Source of the DNA: Urechis unicinctus
Taxonomy: Eukaryota; Annelida; Polychaeta; Xenopneusta; Urechidae
Direction of reading: 5' to 3'
Assembly: GCA_034190875.2 (NCBI GenBank)
Contig: CM067357.1
Location: forward strand, 20,696,644 to 20,760,643
DNA: 64,000 bases
The notes under the pieces are model-generated. The model made no database searches. It had not been told where the DNA came from and saw nothing but the letters and a program-made list of their open reading frames with translations. Below are positions 12,901 through 25,156 of the stretch, piece by piece. The position numbers and the translations under genes were made by a program. Position 1 is the first letter of the stretch, and the number at the start of each line of letters is the position of its first letter.

Positions 12901-13523
12901 TTAATGTCTTTGAATATACCAGGCAGACACGCTAAGATTTGCATGCTCTAACACAACAATTTTTTTCAGATGTTTTGCATACGACCATGCTATATTCTCT
13001 GATAATATAATCCATAGGTGGTAAGCTTACGTTATTGTCTGCCGATTGCAACAATACGTGCCTGTTTACACTGCAATAATGATTTTGTGTTCTAATGTTT
13101 AACAATCCTGGTAAGATGATTACTGCTACAGCATCTAGATACCGCTGTTACAATTGGTGAAGTGTGTTATGTGAGGAGATACTGACATCACTGAGGGAGT
13201 ATCTGGAGCTAGATAAACATATATTTTAGGGTGGAACAATAACATTGCTTGAGCAGTAGAAAATGGTTTGGTCTACCCTGTTACACAGATATCATAAATT
13301 GTGTGATAGGATGTCAGGATATGAGTAGCTTATTTATAATGTTATTTTATTTTGGATTTATGATGGCGTCAAGATGTTAGACCGTCAGAACCGGGTTTCA
13401 TATTTGCACTATAATGCATTCATGTTCAAACCATGCTAACATAGGAGTGGTCGATCGATGAATATATATAGTTTGAGAAACAATATTGCAGTATTTGTGC
13501 CATAAGTAAAAGTTACAGGACCA

Positions 13524-13745
13524 ATGAAATGCGAAATACGATCGCATGTTATGATGATGATGGCATTGGTTGCCGCTAAGTATACAAAGGTAATTACTGT
13601 ACCTGTCATTTTTATCAAAAAGAGACAAATAGAACCGAAAGCGTACGAACAGATCACCAACTGTTTTTATTGTTTTCCGAGAGAAAAGTGCAGTAGCGCT
13701 ATAATCACCTATTCAGATATATTTCAATCGATTAAATGGTATTAA
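13524..13745 (+). other. Open frame with a conserved 3' half (copy 1), not recognised
   Basis: The last 57 codons (from about 13575; phrase QITNCFYCFPREKC) are matched at 42017-42188 with one nucleotide difference in about 190, a methionine/isoleucine change. The upstream part differs between copies by several indels that change the frame, so the two copies do not share a beginning. The region as a whole is a low-divergence stretch between copies, which weakens the argument for selection. It could be an exon fragment or a chance frame. Confidence 0.15.
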
Positions 13746-14059
13746 AACAGGTGAGTTGCATCTTGTTCCTAATTTGTTCATGACAGAGTAAATAACCAGA
13801 TATACTACAAACAAACACCTGGTCCTCAAATTAAAATCAAATGCAGGAGATCTTCTTCTCCTTCAATAACCAGGCCATATTGAGAAATTAACGTGTGAAA
13901 ATGATTGTGAAGCTTAAACAGTGCCCCTTAGATACAATCTAATGCTTGGCGCAACCAAATTGCCTCAGATAAATGTGACAACCTCCTGATCCCAAAGCGA
14001 AGCAGTAATCCAATAATACGCCTATATTTTGTCATTAACAACTTCAGTTCAGTGAGGGA

Positions 14060-14435
14060 TTATATAAATGTTTACGCAATATGTTACCGCTTACATGGGA
14101 AGGTTGATGTGGTTAGAATTCGCTATAAAATAGTGTTTTTACATTAAACTGACATTCATGTACGTTACAAAAGTATAAACCTACGTGGATCTCGTCTCGA
14201 ACGGTTAGCCAGCTGAATCTGCGATCGTAATACCGTCCGTTTTCGACAGGCCGAAAGACATGCTGCATACCAATCTGCTATGTTGGTGCTATTGCCGCCA
14301 CGAGCTGTTAACTAAAATAATTGGCCCTACCGCGGGCGACGGACAAAAACAAGCACTATTTCTGCGAGAGTTTTTACATTACCTTGCGTGAGAAAACGTA
14401 CAATCATTTCAGATCAATACAGTAATGGTATTTTT
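14060..14435 (+). other. Unit-B-specific, GC-richer insertion (copy 1)
   Basis: Unit A passes straight from its 7370 region to module M1, whereas unit B carries about 370 extra bases here. By eye 14190-14400 is noticeably richer in G+C than its surroundings. A 60-codon open frame at 14209-14388 (plus strand, stop at 14389-14391) includes the phrases SVFDRPKDM and DGQKQALFLREFLHY and looks protein-like in composition. The copy 2 counterpart is open too, but six of seven differences change the amino acid, so it is not under visible constraint. It may be a remnant of a mobile element or captured exon; no terminal repeats or target-site duplication are clear. Confidence 0.4.
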
Positions 14436-14477
14436 TTTAAACTTGCTGCTTATTATTGTTTTAACTAATTTCAACTC

Positions 14478-14655
14478 GTACTGAACGGATAGCCTCATGC
14501 GATTGGTTTGTCAAATCTTGGTATGCCACCACCAGATTATGAAATAAACCATTTGTATGCCGGAGCAAATTAGTTTTTACCACATCACGCTTTACTACAT
14601 GGACGTCTTATGCACTTACAAATGTCCTTACTAGTAATTATGCAGCAAGACGTAC
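14478..14655 (+). repeat. M1 module in unit B (copy 1)
   Basis: Diverged M1 copy preceded by a B-specific GC-rich insertion. It contains TAG at the same two sites as the module at 7430, which suggests they share an ancestor already carrying those stops. Confidence 0.8.
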
Positions 14656-15019
14656 AATAAGCCTGTGTTCAACGATTAAGACAAGAGCAACAGGTAACAT
14701 TGACCTCATCTTTGATATTCATTTAATATTCCACGACTAAGCAATGGCTGCTATTCAAATGCATGACATGCTTCATCTGCATGGCATCACTTAGGTGTCT
14801 GTCAAGGCATGAGAAGCAAGAAGCAAACAATATAGACTATGCGTGACATACCATGCTAAATGCGATTTGCTGACTTCAATTGTTAGCTGCTGTCTGTTAA
14901 TAGCTTTATTTTGTGTCTTGGAGTATATACAAATAACGTGATATGACGCCAATTTCATTTTGATGTATACGAGTTCATGAGATGGAGCGAGAAAATACAA
15001 TTATTGGATCCTAGGGAAA

Positions 15020-15150
15020 ACTTACCAACAAAAAGATGTGGTTCCTATTTGTGTGCTTTGCATGCCTGGCGTATATTAACTTCTTATCACATTAATATTC
15101 AAAGAGAGTTCCTTACGATGTCATGGCAATATATCATCAATACCTACGTT
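15020..15150 (+). repeat. Short extra piece of the unit start inside unit B (copy 1)
   Basis: Matches the start of unit B at 10335-10430 and unit A at 4690-4780 (the 'ttgtgtgctttgca' and 'gatgtcatggc' landmarks). Because it follows an M1 module in the same order as in unit A, it marks a truncated third A-like unit embedded in B. The copy 2 equivalent is about 43460-43560. Confidence 0.6.
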
Positions 15151-17849
15151 CGCACCGTTGTTAATGCACTTGCTTACAACACTTGCATAACTCCTCTAAT
15201 ATGGCCCGAACGAGATACCAGGGGTGCTTTTAGGCGAGTTACAGTTTTACGGCCTGTAATTATTCCAGAAGCTGTTTATTGTAAATCAGCTATGATGAAA
15301 TATGTTTGCGTAATTTGTACCATAATTTCGTGCCATATGTTCCGGTTTATTAGTTAGTATTTAAATTCTACGGCTCATTTTATCGCTCGAAGTTCAATAC
15401 TTTTTAGTAATTCATTTGTTTTTGTATTAAAAAGAAAAAAAACATATCGCCACCTATTCTACACTACCCCTGAGTAATTTAATGATTTGTACATGCTCTG
15501 TGTCAGCCATGATGGTAGACAATTCATTATTGAAGGCCCGTTATATGCATCACTAATCTTTTGTTGCACAATGCATAGATTCCTGCTCTAATCCAAAATG
15601 TTCATCTTTCGTAAGGGCGTTTTAGCTGTAGGCGTACGTCGACGATGGGGCGACAGTACAGCCGTTTAGATTGGCAGAACCTTTGCCTATGCTACATCAT
15701 GTAGAAAAAGCGGTTAAATGTTTCACGGCAAGCATTTATTTTAGTATTCAAGGCATGTGACATGTAATAAATTTATATGCGTCTTCTGTTACTGACAGTG
15801 CCGGTAAGTGTCTATCAAATTTAAAATGTTCGCTGTTCAGCGGACTTGAGTCGTGTCTCCGTAGATCTACTATAAATGTACCTATTCTGTTATCATATTT
15901 GTCAAGGTTTCTGAACAAAGACAAGAACAGCAGCTTACTTTATAATTGCGACATCGAACATAATAGTGCCACAGACAATTGAACATAATATCTTAGGATC
16001 TGCACTTAGGTGCATAATTCAACAACGTGAAAGTGTTATGTTTTCTTCAGATTCCACCGATAATAAAATTGTCTTAAAGTTTGAACAGCGGGGCATAACC
16101 AGTACAGATATGAGCTCCCTATGGTGAGCCCTCATGATGAAGCGACTAGTAAGTATGGCTAAGGGCCAAAATTATTCTATCGTCTATACTCCCTCTTAAA
16201 AAAATGGATGAAAATAGATCAAATGTCCTTTATGGGGGTGGCCAGAGAAAAAAATATGCTTCGGCTTGCATATTTGGTGACATTAATAGTTAATGTCATG
16301 CAATTTAAATAGCTAATTGAAAAAATCAATATTTGATTCAATGTGAGTGTGTTAAACACATGGTATGTGACGGAGCAAATAGCTTACAAAGTGGATATAG
16401 AAAACTATGGTATGATGGCTGCCAGATCTTAGTCTGCAATGCAGTGTAATAGCTTCATCTAAACTACTGCATTATGTAGTTTATGCATTGTTACCTAATG
16501 AGTCTATTCATATGGAACCTATATGTGAAAAGTGCAGCATGCAGATGCTAGGCACCGCATGGTCATGTATCTTGCACATTCTCTTTCCCAGGGCGATTTT
16601 AATATGACCATATATTGTTTTACGAATGCAAAAACCCTAATGTATGTCTAACTAGGAAAATTGAAACCTTATCAAAAGATAGGTAGTAGTGTTAAAATAA
16701 TACACAGACAATCTTCAGATTATACTCATTAAGGTGTAGCAAAACCTCTTAGTTGGTGATACTTGTGTGGCTTCATTCATATTGTGGCACGTTCACAAGG
16801 CTTTCTTTACCTCCTTCTTTCCAGAGCGTCATCCACAAACAACGCAGTATCTAGTTTTTTTTTGCTATTCAATATGATATCACACTATTATATGAAACAA
16901 TTGTACTCAAACACTGTTAGTGCGATGCAAATGCATCACCTAAAATACACAGGCATCGGGTTTCACTAACAGCTGCAATGATATGTCGAGCAGTTGTGGA
17001 TTAATGAGTGCTCGTTTTACATGGACGTCAAATATCATTTGCAATGTTTGTTTTATTACAAACATTCCTTCATATATTTGTCAATAGTTTTTATTACAGA
17101 ATCACAACCTGACGCCGTGATGTATCTGTACACAGGAATATATATATTCATGTTTGACGTTGATGTTCGAAGATATGGTAATAACAACAATCGCATGTTT
17201 CTTATTCGCCCCCAGAAGAAATTGATACGACCATGCTGCATTCTTTAGTTGGTTAATAAGCGAATCAATGCATTGTACGACTTCGAATATCACTTACATA
17301 CGACACATGGTAAGCTCTGGCATGTCTACATTTGAGCGAGAGGGAATCCACGGTTTTCTCGTACATTCTTAGTCATCTATTATAAACACGTGTTAATACA
17401 GCTAGCTATATACTACTGTTTGGAAGTATTTTTTAGTGGAGAAAATGTAAACAGTAGCAGTCGTTGATTGGCCATTTTGTCACCTTAGGATTAATGTGCT
17501 GTCATAAATACAATAGACGCATTTGCTGAAGGGATTAATGGGTTGGTTAATGCCATGTGCCACACATAAATGCGCAACGCCACACGTGTCACCTTGAATT
17601 TGCATGTCAGGCGACAAAATGTCGACTGTCATTTTAAATTGTTACCCCATTAGTTGGGCTATAAGGTTGTCTACAAATACCCATGCCAGGGGGCGTTTGC
17701 ATTCAGCAGGGACCGATTACGTCTAAATGACGTAAGGTTCAGCAAGGCGACGGGGTTACCTAGCACTTGTGGTCAATCATGACATATACAGAATTCTCAT
17801 TAATTGTGGTGCTTTATGGTTATATATCTTACTCATCCGCACTCGATCA

Positions 17850-17863
17850 CATATACACACATA

Positions 17864-17903
<40 letters not shown>

Positions 17904-17936
17904 CACACACACGAACAAACACACATACACACACAT
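17850..17936 (+). repeat. (AC)n microsatellite, unit B copy 1
   Basis: Contains a pure (AC)17 run at 17867-17900. Orthologous to 46381-46463 and paralogous to 9884-9971. Confidence 0.95.
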
Positions 17937-20267
17937 GCTTTCAGACATTAAATCATACATTAATGATATGTCGTCCAACGCGGATTAATAACTCTTTGCC
18001 GAGCTATCTTGTAAATGCCACTTCGCAAACAATATACCAGACTCACTTTATGCTCAGCAATGCATACTAATAACGTAATGGCATATGACCCAAATGTTGT
18101 TACTGCCAGAAGAATATTGCAACTAGCAGCGCAACAACGAAATTCTACAATCGAGCGAGGACATTTTCCCTTGATTTTTTCGATTTTTTGTTACTGTTGG
18201 TTCACCCCTTGCGATTACTACCGCAAAATGTTTGCTCCTGATTGGTCGGTATATCTATCATGGCAATTTAAGCGCTTTTGAGCTGCTAAGCTATTTAGGG
18301 TTATCGATTTACCGATCCGAAAAAATGCTAGTGATCCACTCGCCGTCTCGGTCGGAATAACTGATAAAGCTTTCCCCACTCTGTATGATATATCGCAAGC
18401 ATTTTTTGTTTTCTCCAATTATTCTTAAGTTTTATGACCTATATACTGACGTCCTGGCAATATGGTTGACACTGCACATAGTGCGCATTGACTTTCTAAT
18501 TCGTCACTTTTGATTTGCCATTAGGTTTCTGTTGGTTTGTCGTGGGTGCTGGATACATCGACTGACATCAGATACGTATTGACGTGATATTATACAGAAT
18601 TTTCAAGCCTAGCCTTTTTATAGGTCATAGACCTTGCAAAAAAACATCCGCTTTCCGCAAATAACCATCAAGACGATGGTTCATATCAGCATTATACAGT
18701 TAGATGATAACAGAGGGAATGTGATGTAGTAAAGTGAAAAGAACGGGGGCACACAATTATTCTGATTTCATTTTAAAAAATCGATTCGAAATTAATTATG
18801 TTGAGCTACATTAATGACAAAACACCTACAACAGTAGTCCCATATGTTTATATTCTTTACAATTTACCACATCATAAAATGTATGTAACACTTAGTATTC
18901 ACCATAAATCCTGTCTATAGAGTGACAATATCTTGACCGGAACTTTGCTTATATCCAATTCAAATTGGGTATAAAAAATAGTGTTGCCGATTCTTCTCGC
19001 TGGGGGCGTTATGAATGTGACGTTAATCAATGACCTCAGCAGACTTTACCTTATCATCACCATCGATCACTGTATAGATGATGAAAAACAATGCGGCAAA
19101 GAAAGAACTAGCAGCACTGAATACCATAGGAGTCATACAATTGACCCATACACTGTACATATATGAATATAGAACGCAATTCGTGTCCTTATGGGTACTA
19201 AGGGTGGAATTTGGCCAGTGCGAACTTTCTACGATCTATTGCACATGTAATCATTCAGTCACAATGGATTTGAATCGACGAATTGATTTTTAATGGTACT
19301 GTTACTAATGACCAAACCATAGTAATTCCATTGTGTATCGTTATCTTATATCATTTAACCTGCTATATGAGGACACGCCTGAAGTATCACACAAATGTTC
19401 CAGGAGTCGCTACATTAGCATCGTTCAACAATCAAAAAGCTTGTTGTTGTGAACTTAGAGGACCTCGCACTATCTTATGAGGCCTTGTACTAGCGTAAAT
19501 TATTAATCTAACAGCGTTGATGCTAATTTATGCTCTTCTTCACCAACTTGAATTTATCATTTGTAGGACATATTACCCGGCGCAAAACAGTGATGCTTTC
19601 TGAGATAATGCCGTAACAATCGTCATGGTATATTAATCATAGAACGCGTCGCCAGTTTATTCAAACCAGATGACATGAATATGTTTTGATCAATATGACT
19701 TCTATATAGTGGTGTTGATATAGAAAAGCTTACTTGTCACTTTTCATGTTGCGCAGTTATCGCTAAAATAAATAAAAAGACACAGGACGTCCAGTTGAGT
19801 TATGCTTCGGAATAGTGTTATATTGGGAGAAAATACCATCCGAAGCTGATAATTGACCAACGTTCCACTCCGGTATTTAGTCCTCTGCCTGTACATGTTA
19901 TAATTTTTGAAGGATCAATTATCGCGTTTGCTTGTTAATTAATTTCACACGAATCTTTGTATGAATTTTTAGCTCCCCATATTTAATAATAACAAATATA
20001 ACACGTAATTGTGTAGCGCCTTATTTCAAGGTAGAACTGACATAATGTGACACAAATAAAAAGACTGGAATGAGTGACGTTATTAGTTCCCGAAAAAAAT
20101 GTGTTTTCAGCTCTTCCTTCGGGAAGATGTCAACTGAATGACTTTGGTTCCTGATTGATTGCACCGCAACCGAAAATCACGACCACCAAACGACTTGATA
20201 TCAAGTTGTAGTTGTTGTTGTTCTGATGGCTCGAAAGACTTATGGGGTTAGAAATGGGGAAGTATAT

Positions 20268-20585
20268 CTATGCAATAAAATGCCGATTAGGCATGAAATG
20301 TATTGAGTCGATAATGCGCTCGTGGACAGCAAGTGATGCTATCCTGCTGTACAGATTTGGCGAATATGTCCGGCAACTCGGCACGCCAAGACATGCTATG
20401 AACGCCAGGATCCCGACTTTGGCAATACTAGCCTTGTAATTCAGCGCTCGAATGCGTATGGTTATCAGACTGTAGGAAAGGGAAACACAGTGTTCGTTAT
20501 GATTATCAGCATGCTTGAGCACAGCTGTGGCTGAATTTGGTATAGGGACCAAAACAACGCTCATAAACATCAGCGTCATTGGCAC
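20268..20585 (-). other. Open on both strands in both copies, not recognised
   Basis: The minus strand is open for 105 codons (phrase ALNYKASIAKVGILAF) and the plus strand over 20242-20439 as well. The counterpart 48843-49157 keeps both frames, through an indel of net 6 nt. However, several substitutions change amino acids in either frame (K/N, V/I, I/K and C/G on the minus strand). The region is slightly GC-richer than its surroundings. The minus frame does not begin with a convincing start. A coding relic is possible; functional coding is not supported. Confidence 0.15.
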
Positions 20586-22358
20586 TTATTGAGCATTTTT
20601 ACATATTTATAATATGCAGCATTTGTAGTCATGATATTTATATCACAATTGCATACATATGACAGTAGTATCATGATAAATACATAATGGCGACAGTTAT
20701 ATGCAGTAGATTAACGTGATCCATGCATTCCAGCTTAGTATTCACAGCCCGGATACCTTAGCCATGCTTGCGTTATGGACAGCTGGTGTGCGCTACGGCG
20801 CAGGAAATACAATTCGTATGTTCATGCCTACTCGCATCTCATAGTTCAGATAAATTTATTCGTCTACTATGAATACCATTAGAAAAGCTCATTCCAATGT
20901 GTTATGTCCAGTAATGTCATTCACCACTCATCGTTTTATATCCAACGAGCCTTTTTCAGTTTTCTTCGTCTAATCATGAATTACATTATAATGAGTATCG
21001 CAGCCCACCTGGATGCGGCGATAAGCCGATTTTATACTGCTGGAACACTTTTCACTGACATAATTTTCTTGACTCCGACAGTAATGGGGACGAGGAATGA
21101 ATTCCAAATAAACAAAATCAGATAATAATTATGTCTTCTAACATCACAGCATCTATACGCTGGCTTGTTGATTGGTACAATTTCGACGCAGTCCTCGAAA
21201 GCAAACGGAACTAACCCATGTGAGTGATGATAGATTTGCACGAACGCATGTTGTGCACTATCTTGACACAAGCTGCTTTTCAACGATATCCCCTCAGACG
21301 ACTGTTGAATGATCCATAATTTCCCAAATATATCATTTAGTAACAGCAGCCATCGTGATATCATTTTGCTACCCTTACCACTAAGACTAGAAGCTACTTG
21401 ATCATTGACGCAACCGCCCTGACTAGATGAATTAATTTGAGGTGGGTAACACATATTTGGCTGCTACAATTGCAATAAAACAATGTGTGGTGTATTTTCA
21501 CGGCAGAAAGAATATGGGCAGGGTTGCCTCGCCTGAAATGGATCATATCAACCGACAAATGTGTGTCGTAGCTACTACATATCGACAATTCGATCACCTG
21601 CTGCATTATACGCTAGCAATAAAAATAAAAATACAGCATCGCTCATTATAAACACAGTGTGTAACAATACGACACCGACTTTTTTAGCTGTCATCCATGT
21701 TTGACCGTATTAATTCATAGTCAATATTACACAAAATGCCCCCAACGCGTAGGAGGTCCATATTCCGCACTATCACATCAATACCGCTGCTACTCCCACG
21801 TGCGTAGCTGATTTGTGACATTGCCTAATCATGCTTCCCTATAGGCGTTGTTTTCCCATATCTGCAGCAGACATTAAACAAATGTGCTTAATTGTACCTC
21901 AGCATGTTTCTTGAGTGGCTGATTTTCTCGTGGGTACCATCACTGATTAGGTTGTCGAATCCAGACAAAAGCTACTAGGTTATCTCATATATGTTGAATA
22001 TGGATTTGTATCCTACGGGCATGGCTATAGAATTTATTGGGATTGGTCATCAATTTTGCAGTGTCTCCAAATAGCATTCAAAGTGCTTTTGTATTTGGTA
22101 CGTTTCAAGTGGATAGTAGATTAAATGCTAACTTTCTAGTGGTATGTTGATGAGTTATTAGCAGAGTTTACATTCAGCAAAGTTTCTATCTTCATTGTCA
22201 CTTTTACTAGCAATGCGAATAACATTATTGGCGCTGGACAGAGCAATTTTATCGGCTGAATGCACAAGTGCGAAGACTATGTGTAACACGACGGAATCAT
22301 CAGGGTTATCTTGTAAAATAATTACAGGAATGGGCGGTGTTCAAACAGTTACAAATTG

Positions 22359-22816
22359 ACGATGTATATGGTAGCAGATACATAATTGACTCTCTGACAG
22401 TGTAAATACACCAATGAATAAAATGGAAACAACTTAGCATTTAGAAATGTCCAAAGCCACAACTTTTGATGCTGCTTCTGCACTTTAGTACTTACCTGCA
22501 GCTGATTCGATCAAGTCAAACGATATAAAGTGCAGGGCAGGTATGATATCAGCGCTAGGCTACCAGCTGTAGAAAACATATTATTTCAACTTGATAGAGA
22601 CGAAACTCTCAGAGTTAAACTATTCTTCTGTTCCTGAATTAACACTGGGGATCTATATCACTGCGAAAGGCAATATCCTAATGATCGACCCAATAATGTG
22701 CTGCCGACCGTCTAACAGATGATCTATGGCGTGATATGGCCATCTAGATCCACTAAACACAGCATGTAGAACTACATGGAGGGAACGTTAAGATATTCAT
22801 ATAATATATAGAAACA
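22359..22816. other. Segment present only in copy 1 (458 bp)
   Basis: Copy 2 joins the flanks at about 50668 ('acaaatttcaaatataagg'). A short shared 'aaat' at the ends fits an end-joining deletion in copy 2. No open frame or terminal repeat suggests a transposon. Confidence 0.75.
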
Positions 22817-23304
22817 CAAATATAAGGCACTGTTTGTATCGAGGTTGAAACCCTCATCGGTCGAAATTAGTTGGAATTAATTGCTGTATCGAAATTGTTT
22901 CATTTTGTATAAAAAAATTGAACTGAACACAACCGATCGTCGACTTTTTGGAGCTTTACACCGATAAATACTATATACTACATAATACGATCACGTTAAT
23001 TGCTGTTATATTAGTTCTATATTGTTATCGACTCTTTACAATCTAAGAAAATGTGCGTAAGGCAACATTGTTCTCAAGCTATGTGTACGAAACCTTCCAT
23101 TCATACAACTTTGTATTAAACATACACAAGTATACGATTGCCAAATACTATATAAAAAGAATGCACAATGAATCGCTGGATGGAGATTATCATGTTTATT
23201 TCATTATTAGGTATTGAACTAGGTACAAACTGCAGGAAATAAGTATCACAATGACTATTTTCAGCGAGGAAAACAATGCCGTTTTTGATAGCATGCCAGA
23301 CTTT

Positions 23305-23612
23305 TGTATGCTTTAACTACCAATGGATGACGAGGGAGGGGGGTGTAATTCAGATTCCAGGGTTTGTCTGTCATTGCTTATTGTGTTTGTGGATCAATAA
23401 ATAAATTCACGCTTTTGAGAATTTGTGATGAGAATTCATGTTTTAAGCAATTTCTCATGAGTGCAACAAGCCTGTACTTGTTACCAGCTGCGACTATCTT
23501 TTGCTTTTGCTTAATAAAGAATTATATCGGATACTTTTATATATTCATAAGTAAATATGCTTGTATGAAATACCTTAGAGACCCTGAAGGGACTAATGGA
23601 CTGAGCCAATGT
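23305..23612. other. Segment present only in copy 1 (~308 bp)
   Basis: Absent from copy 2 near 51165. It contains most of an 87-codon plus-strand frame (23364-23627) with a hydrophobic stretch, beginning at a non-ATG codon, and a G-rich patch at 23332-23343. No terminal inverted repeats are visible, so insertion cannot be told from deletion. Confidence 0.6.
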
Positions 23613-24485
23613 CAGTATGCTACATAACGGTTGGAACCAAGCGTGGTAAGCTCATCACAAGCATATATTATTTGCTAACATCCAAACATTTTTCGTTTTT
23701 CTGGTAAATATCCATTTCTCTAGGCATATCATGGCACGAATCTTTGGTGGTGCAGATCGATACTAACAATGCAACAACTTAACTGTAAAGCCTAGTAACC
23801 CAATGTATCAAACAAGAAATGTATTAGTGCTCAGATAGACTTGTTCCCTTTTACGTAATCACGAGGCCGATAGCCGAGAGCAACAACAGCTAAATGTATG
23901 CTGATTGATTACACAATCATCTTACACCAGCTGCACCAATATGAAATTAAAAATCCACTTGAATAATAATTTATTTGTTATGATTGACAGATTTTGTCTA
24001 ATAGGATTGTTGTAGAAAATATCACAGGTCAATAATTGATTTACTTGGTGATGTTAAAGCTATTGCGTAGAAAGGTCAGGGTAAGCTATTTAGATCATCC
24101 AATGAGCTACGTCATGTGGGAACGATCAAATGCACCGCATGTTGCCTGCTGTTTGCTACTCGCTTTCGTTCCATCTGATCAATTTTGACGATAACCTTGA
24201 TTTCCTCATGATCACTAGCTGGCGATTGTGAGACTAAAGGTAAAAATGTCGGGGCAATTACAATTAACTGGTTCGTTACCATGCAACACAATGGCTTGCT
24301 CGTTCCTTGTACAGAGACATATATCTCCGAAATAAGAGCAATTTAGAATATTTATAACTTTGCCCCTGGCGCTTCTTGCTTGTATACTGATTTGCTTTAT
24401 CACAGACATAGATACACATTATTTCTTACATGGGCGGTGGTGATACGCCTAGCATTGGTATCAGACACGATTCAACAAATCAGTG

Positions 24486-24577
24486 AGCGCGCGCGCGCGT
24501 GTGTGTGTGTGGGTGCGTCTGTGTGGGAGTGGATAGATGTGAGTGTGTGGGTGTGTGCGCGTGTGTGTATGTGTGTC
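24486..24577 (+). repeat. (GC)n/(GT)n alternating purine-pyrimidine tract (copy 1)
   Basis: A GC-alternating run continues into GT repeats with interruptions. Alternating GC/GT DNA is known to favour the left-handed Z form. The counterpart in copy 2 (52084-52230) is longer and more interrupted. Confidence 0.95.
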
Positions 24578-25137
24578 TGAATGCTCGTGTATTAATGCAG
24601 ACATATGGGAAAAGGATGTGTTAATGCGTGCAATGCATGTTTCACCGGCAATTGCATTCACGAATGTGATGCATTACTTTGTATTCTTGGCACTATACTA
24701 TTCCAGGTGCTTGAAATAAAGAGCTTCACGATTATATTCTTGTGAATAAATCGTGCCACACAGAGGCTCATGCTGCAATGTCTGTAAAGGAATATATGTT
24801 AACATGCATTTTTATCGTTGCAGTATTTTGTTTTGGCATGTTTGGCCCAGTCTCAGTTTGCTACTCTACTGCTACACTCAAGCAAATATATGTTGCTCAG
24901 GCTAACGAAAAAAAGCCCTACGTTGAGAACCGGTAGAGGGTGCTCGACACGAGTTTGATACGCTCAAAACAAAGTTATAAGAAGTCTTGTTTTGGGCTAT
25001 TATGGCTGCAAAATTTCGCTTGCCACATTTGTAATATACACTTTTACAACTTGCAATTAGCGTTATAAACAGTTCTAAAATGTCGTGACTCAGTTCCAAT
25101 CAGCGACTGTTATAATAAGCTTTTTTGTTATGGTGGT

Positions 25138-25156
25138 GGGGAGGGGGGTGGGTGGG
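25138..25156 (+). other. G-quadruplex motif, copy 1 only
   Basis: Four G runs (4, 6, 3 and 3) separated by single bases, which satisfies the classical quadruplex pattern. In copy 2 the same site (about 52690-52713) has become a T run followed by a G run, so the motif is not maintained. Confidence 0.7.

Larger units (their letters stand above)
10321..18410 (+). repeat. Unit B of copy 1, older nested duplication
   Basis: Diverged tandem partner of unit A (landmarks given there). It is longer because of B-specific insertions, notably a GC-richer 14060-14435 segment and 15150-16430, neither of which has a counterpart in A. Its middle contains module M1 (14478-14655) followed by a short second piece resembling its own beginning (about 15020-15150). 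A further rearrangement therefore happened inside B before the large duplication. Confidence 0.9.

Noticed and set aside
3990-14655. Reassigned stop codons (TAG read as Gln or Glu) suggested by M1 modules
   Set aside because: TAG does replace CAG and GAG at matching sites. However, TAA and TGA also interrupt the frame, TAG would need two meanings, and indels between units are often not multiples of three. Shared descent of two nonsense mutations is simpler.
14977-15357. 126-codon plus-strand open frame
   Set aside because: It spans the point where copy 1 lacks 237 bp present in copy 2 (43614-43850). The frame exists only because of that junction and is broken in copy 2.
20086-20125. 8-bp inverted repeat (TTCCCGAA/TTCGGGAA) resembling a terminator
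   Set aside because: The right arm is mutated in copy 2 and there is no T run; a chance pairing of this size is expected in 64 kb.
21032-21454. 140-codon minus-strand open frame, the longest in the window
   Set aside because: The length is about what chance predicts. In copy 2 (49523-49882) the frame has a ~60-bp internal difference and a different amino end, and many substitutions change amino acids. No motif is recognised.
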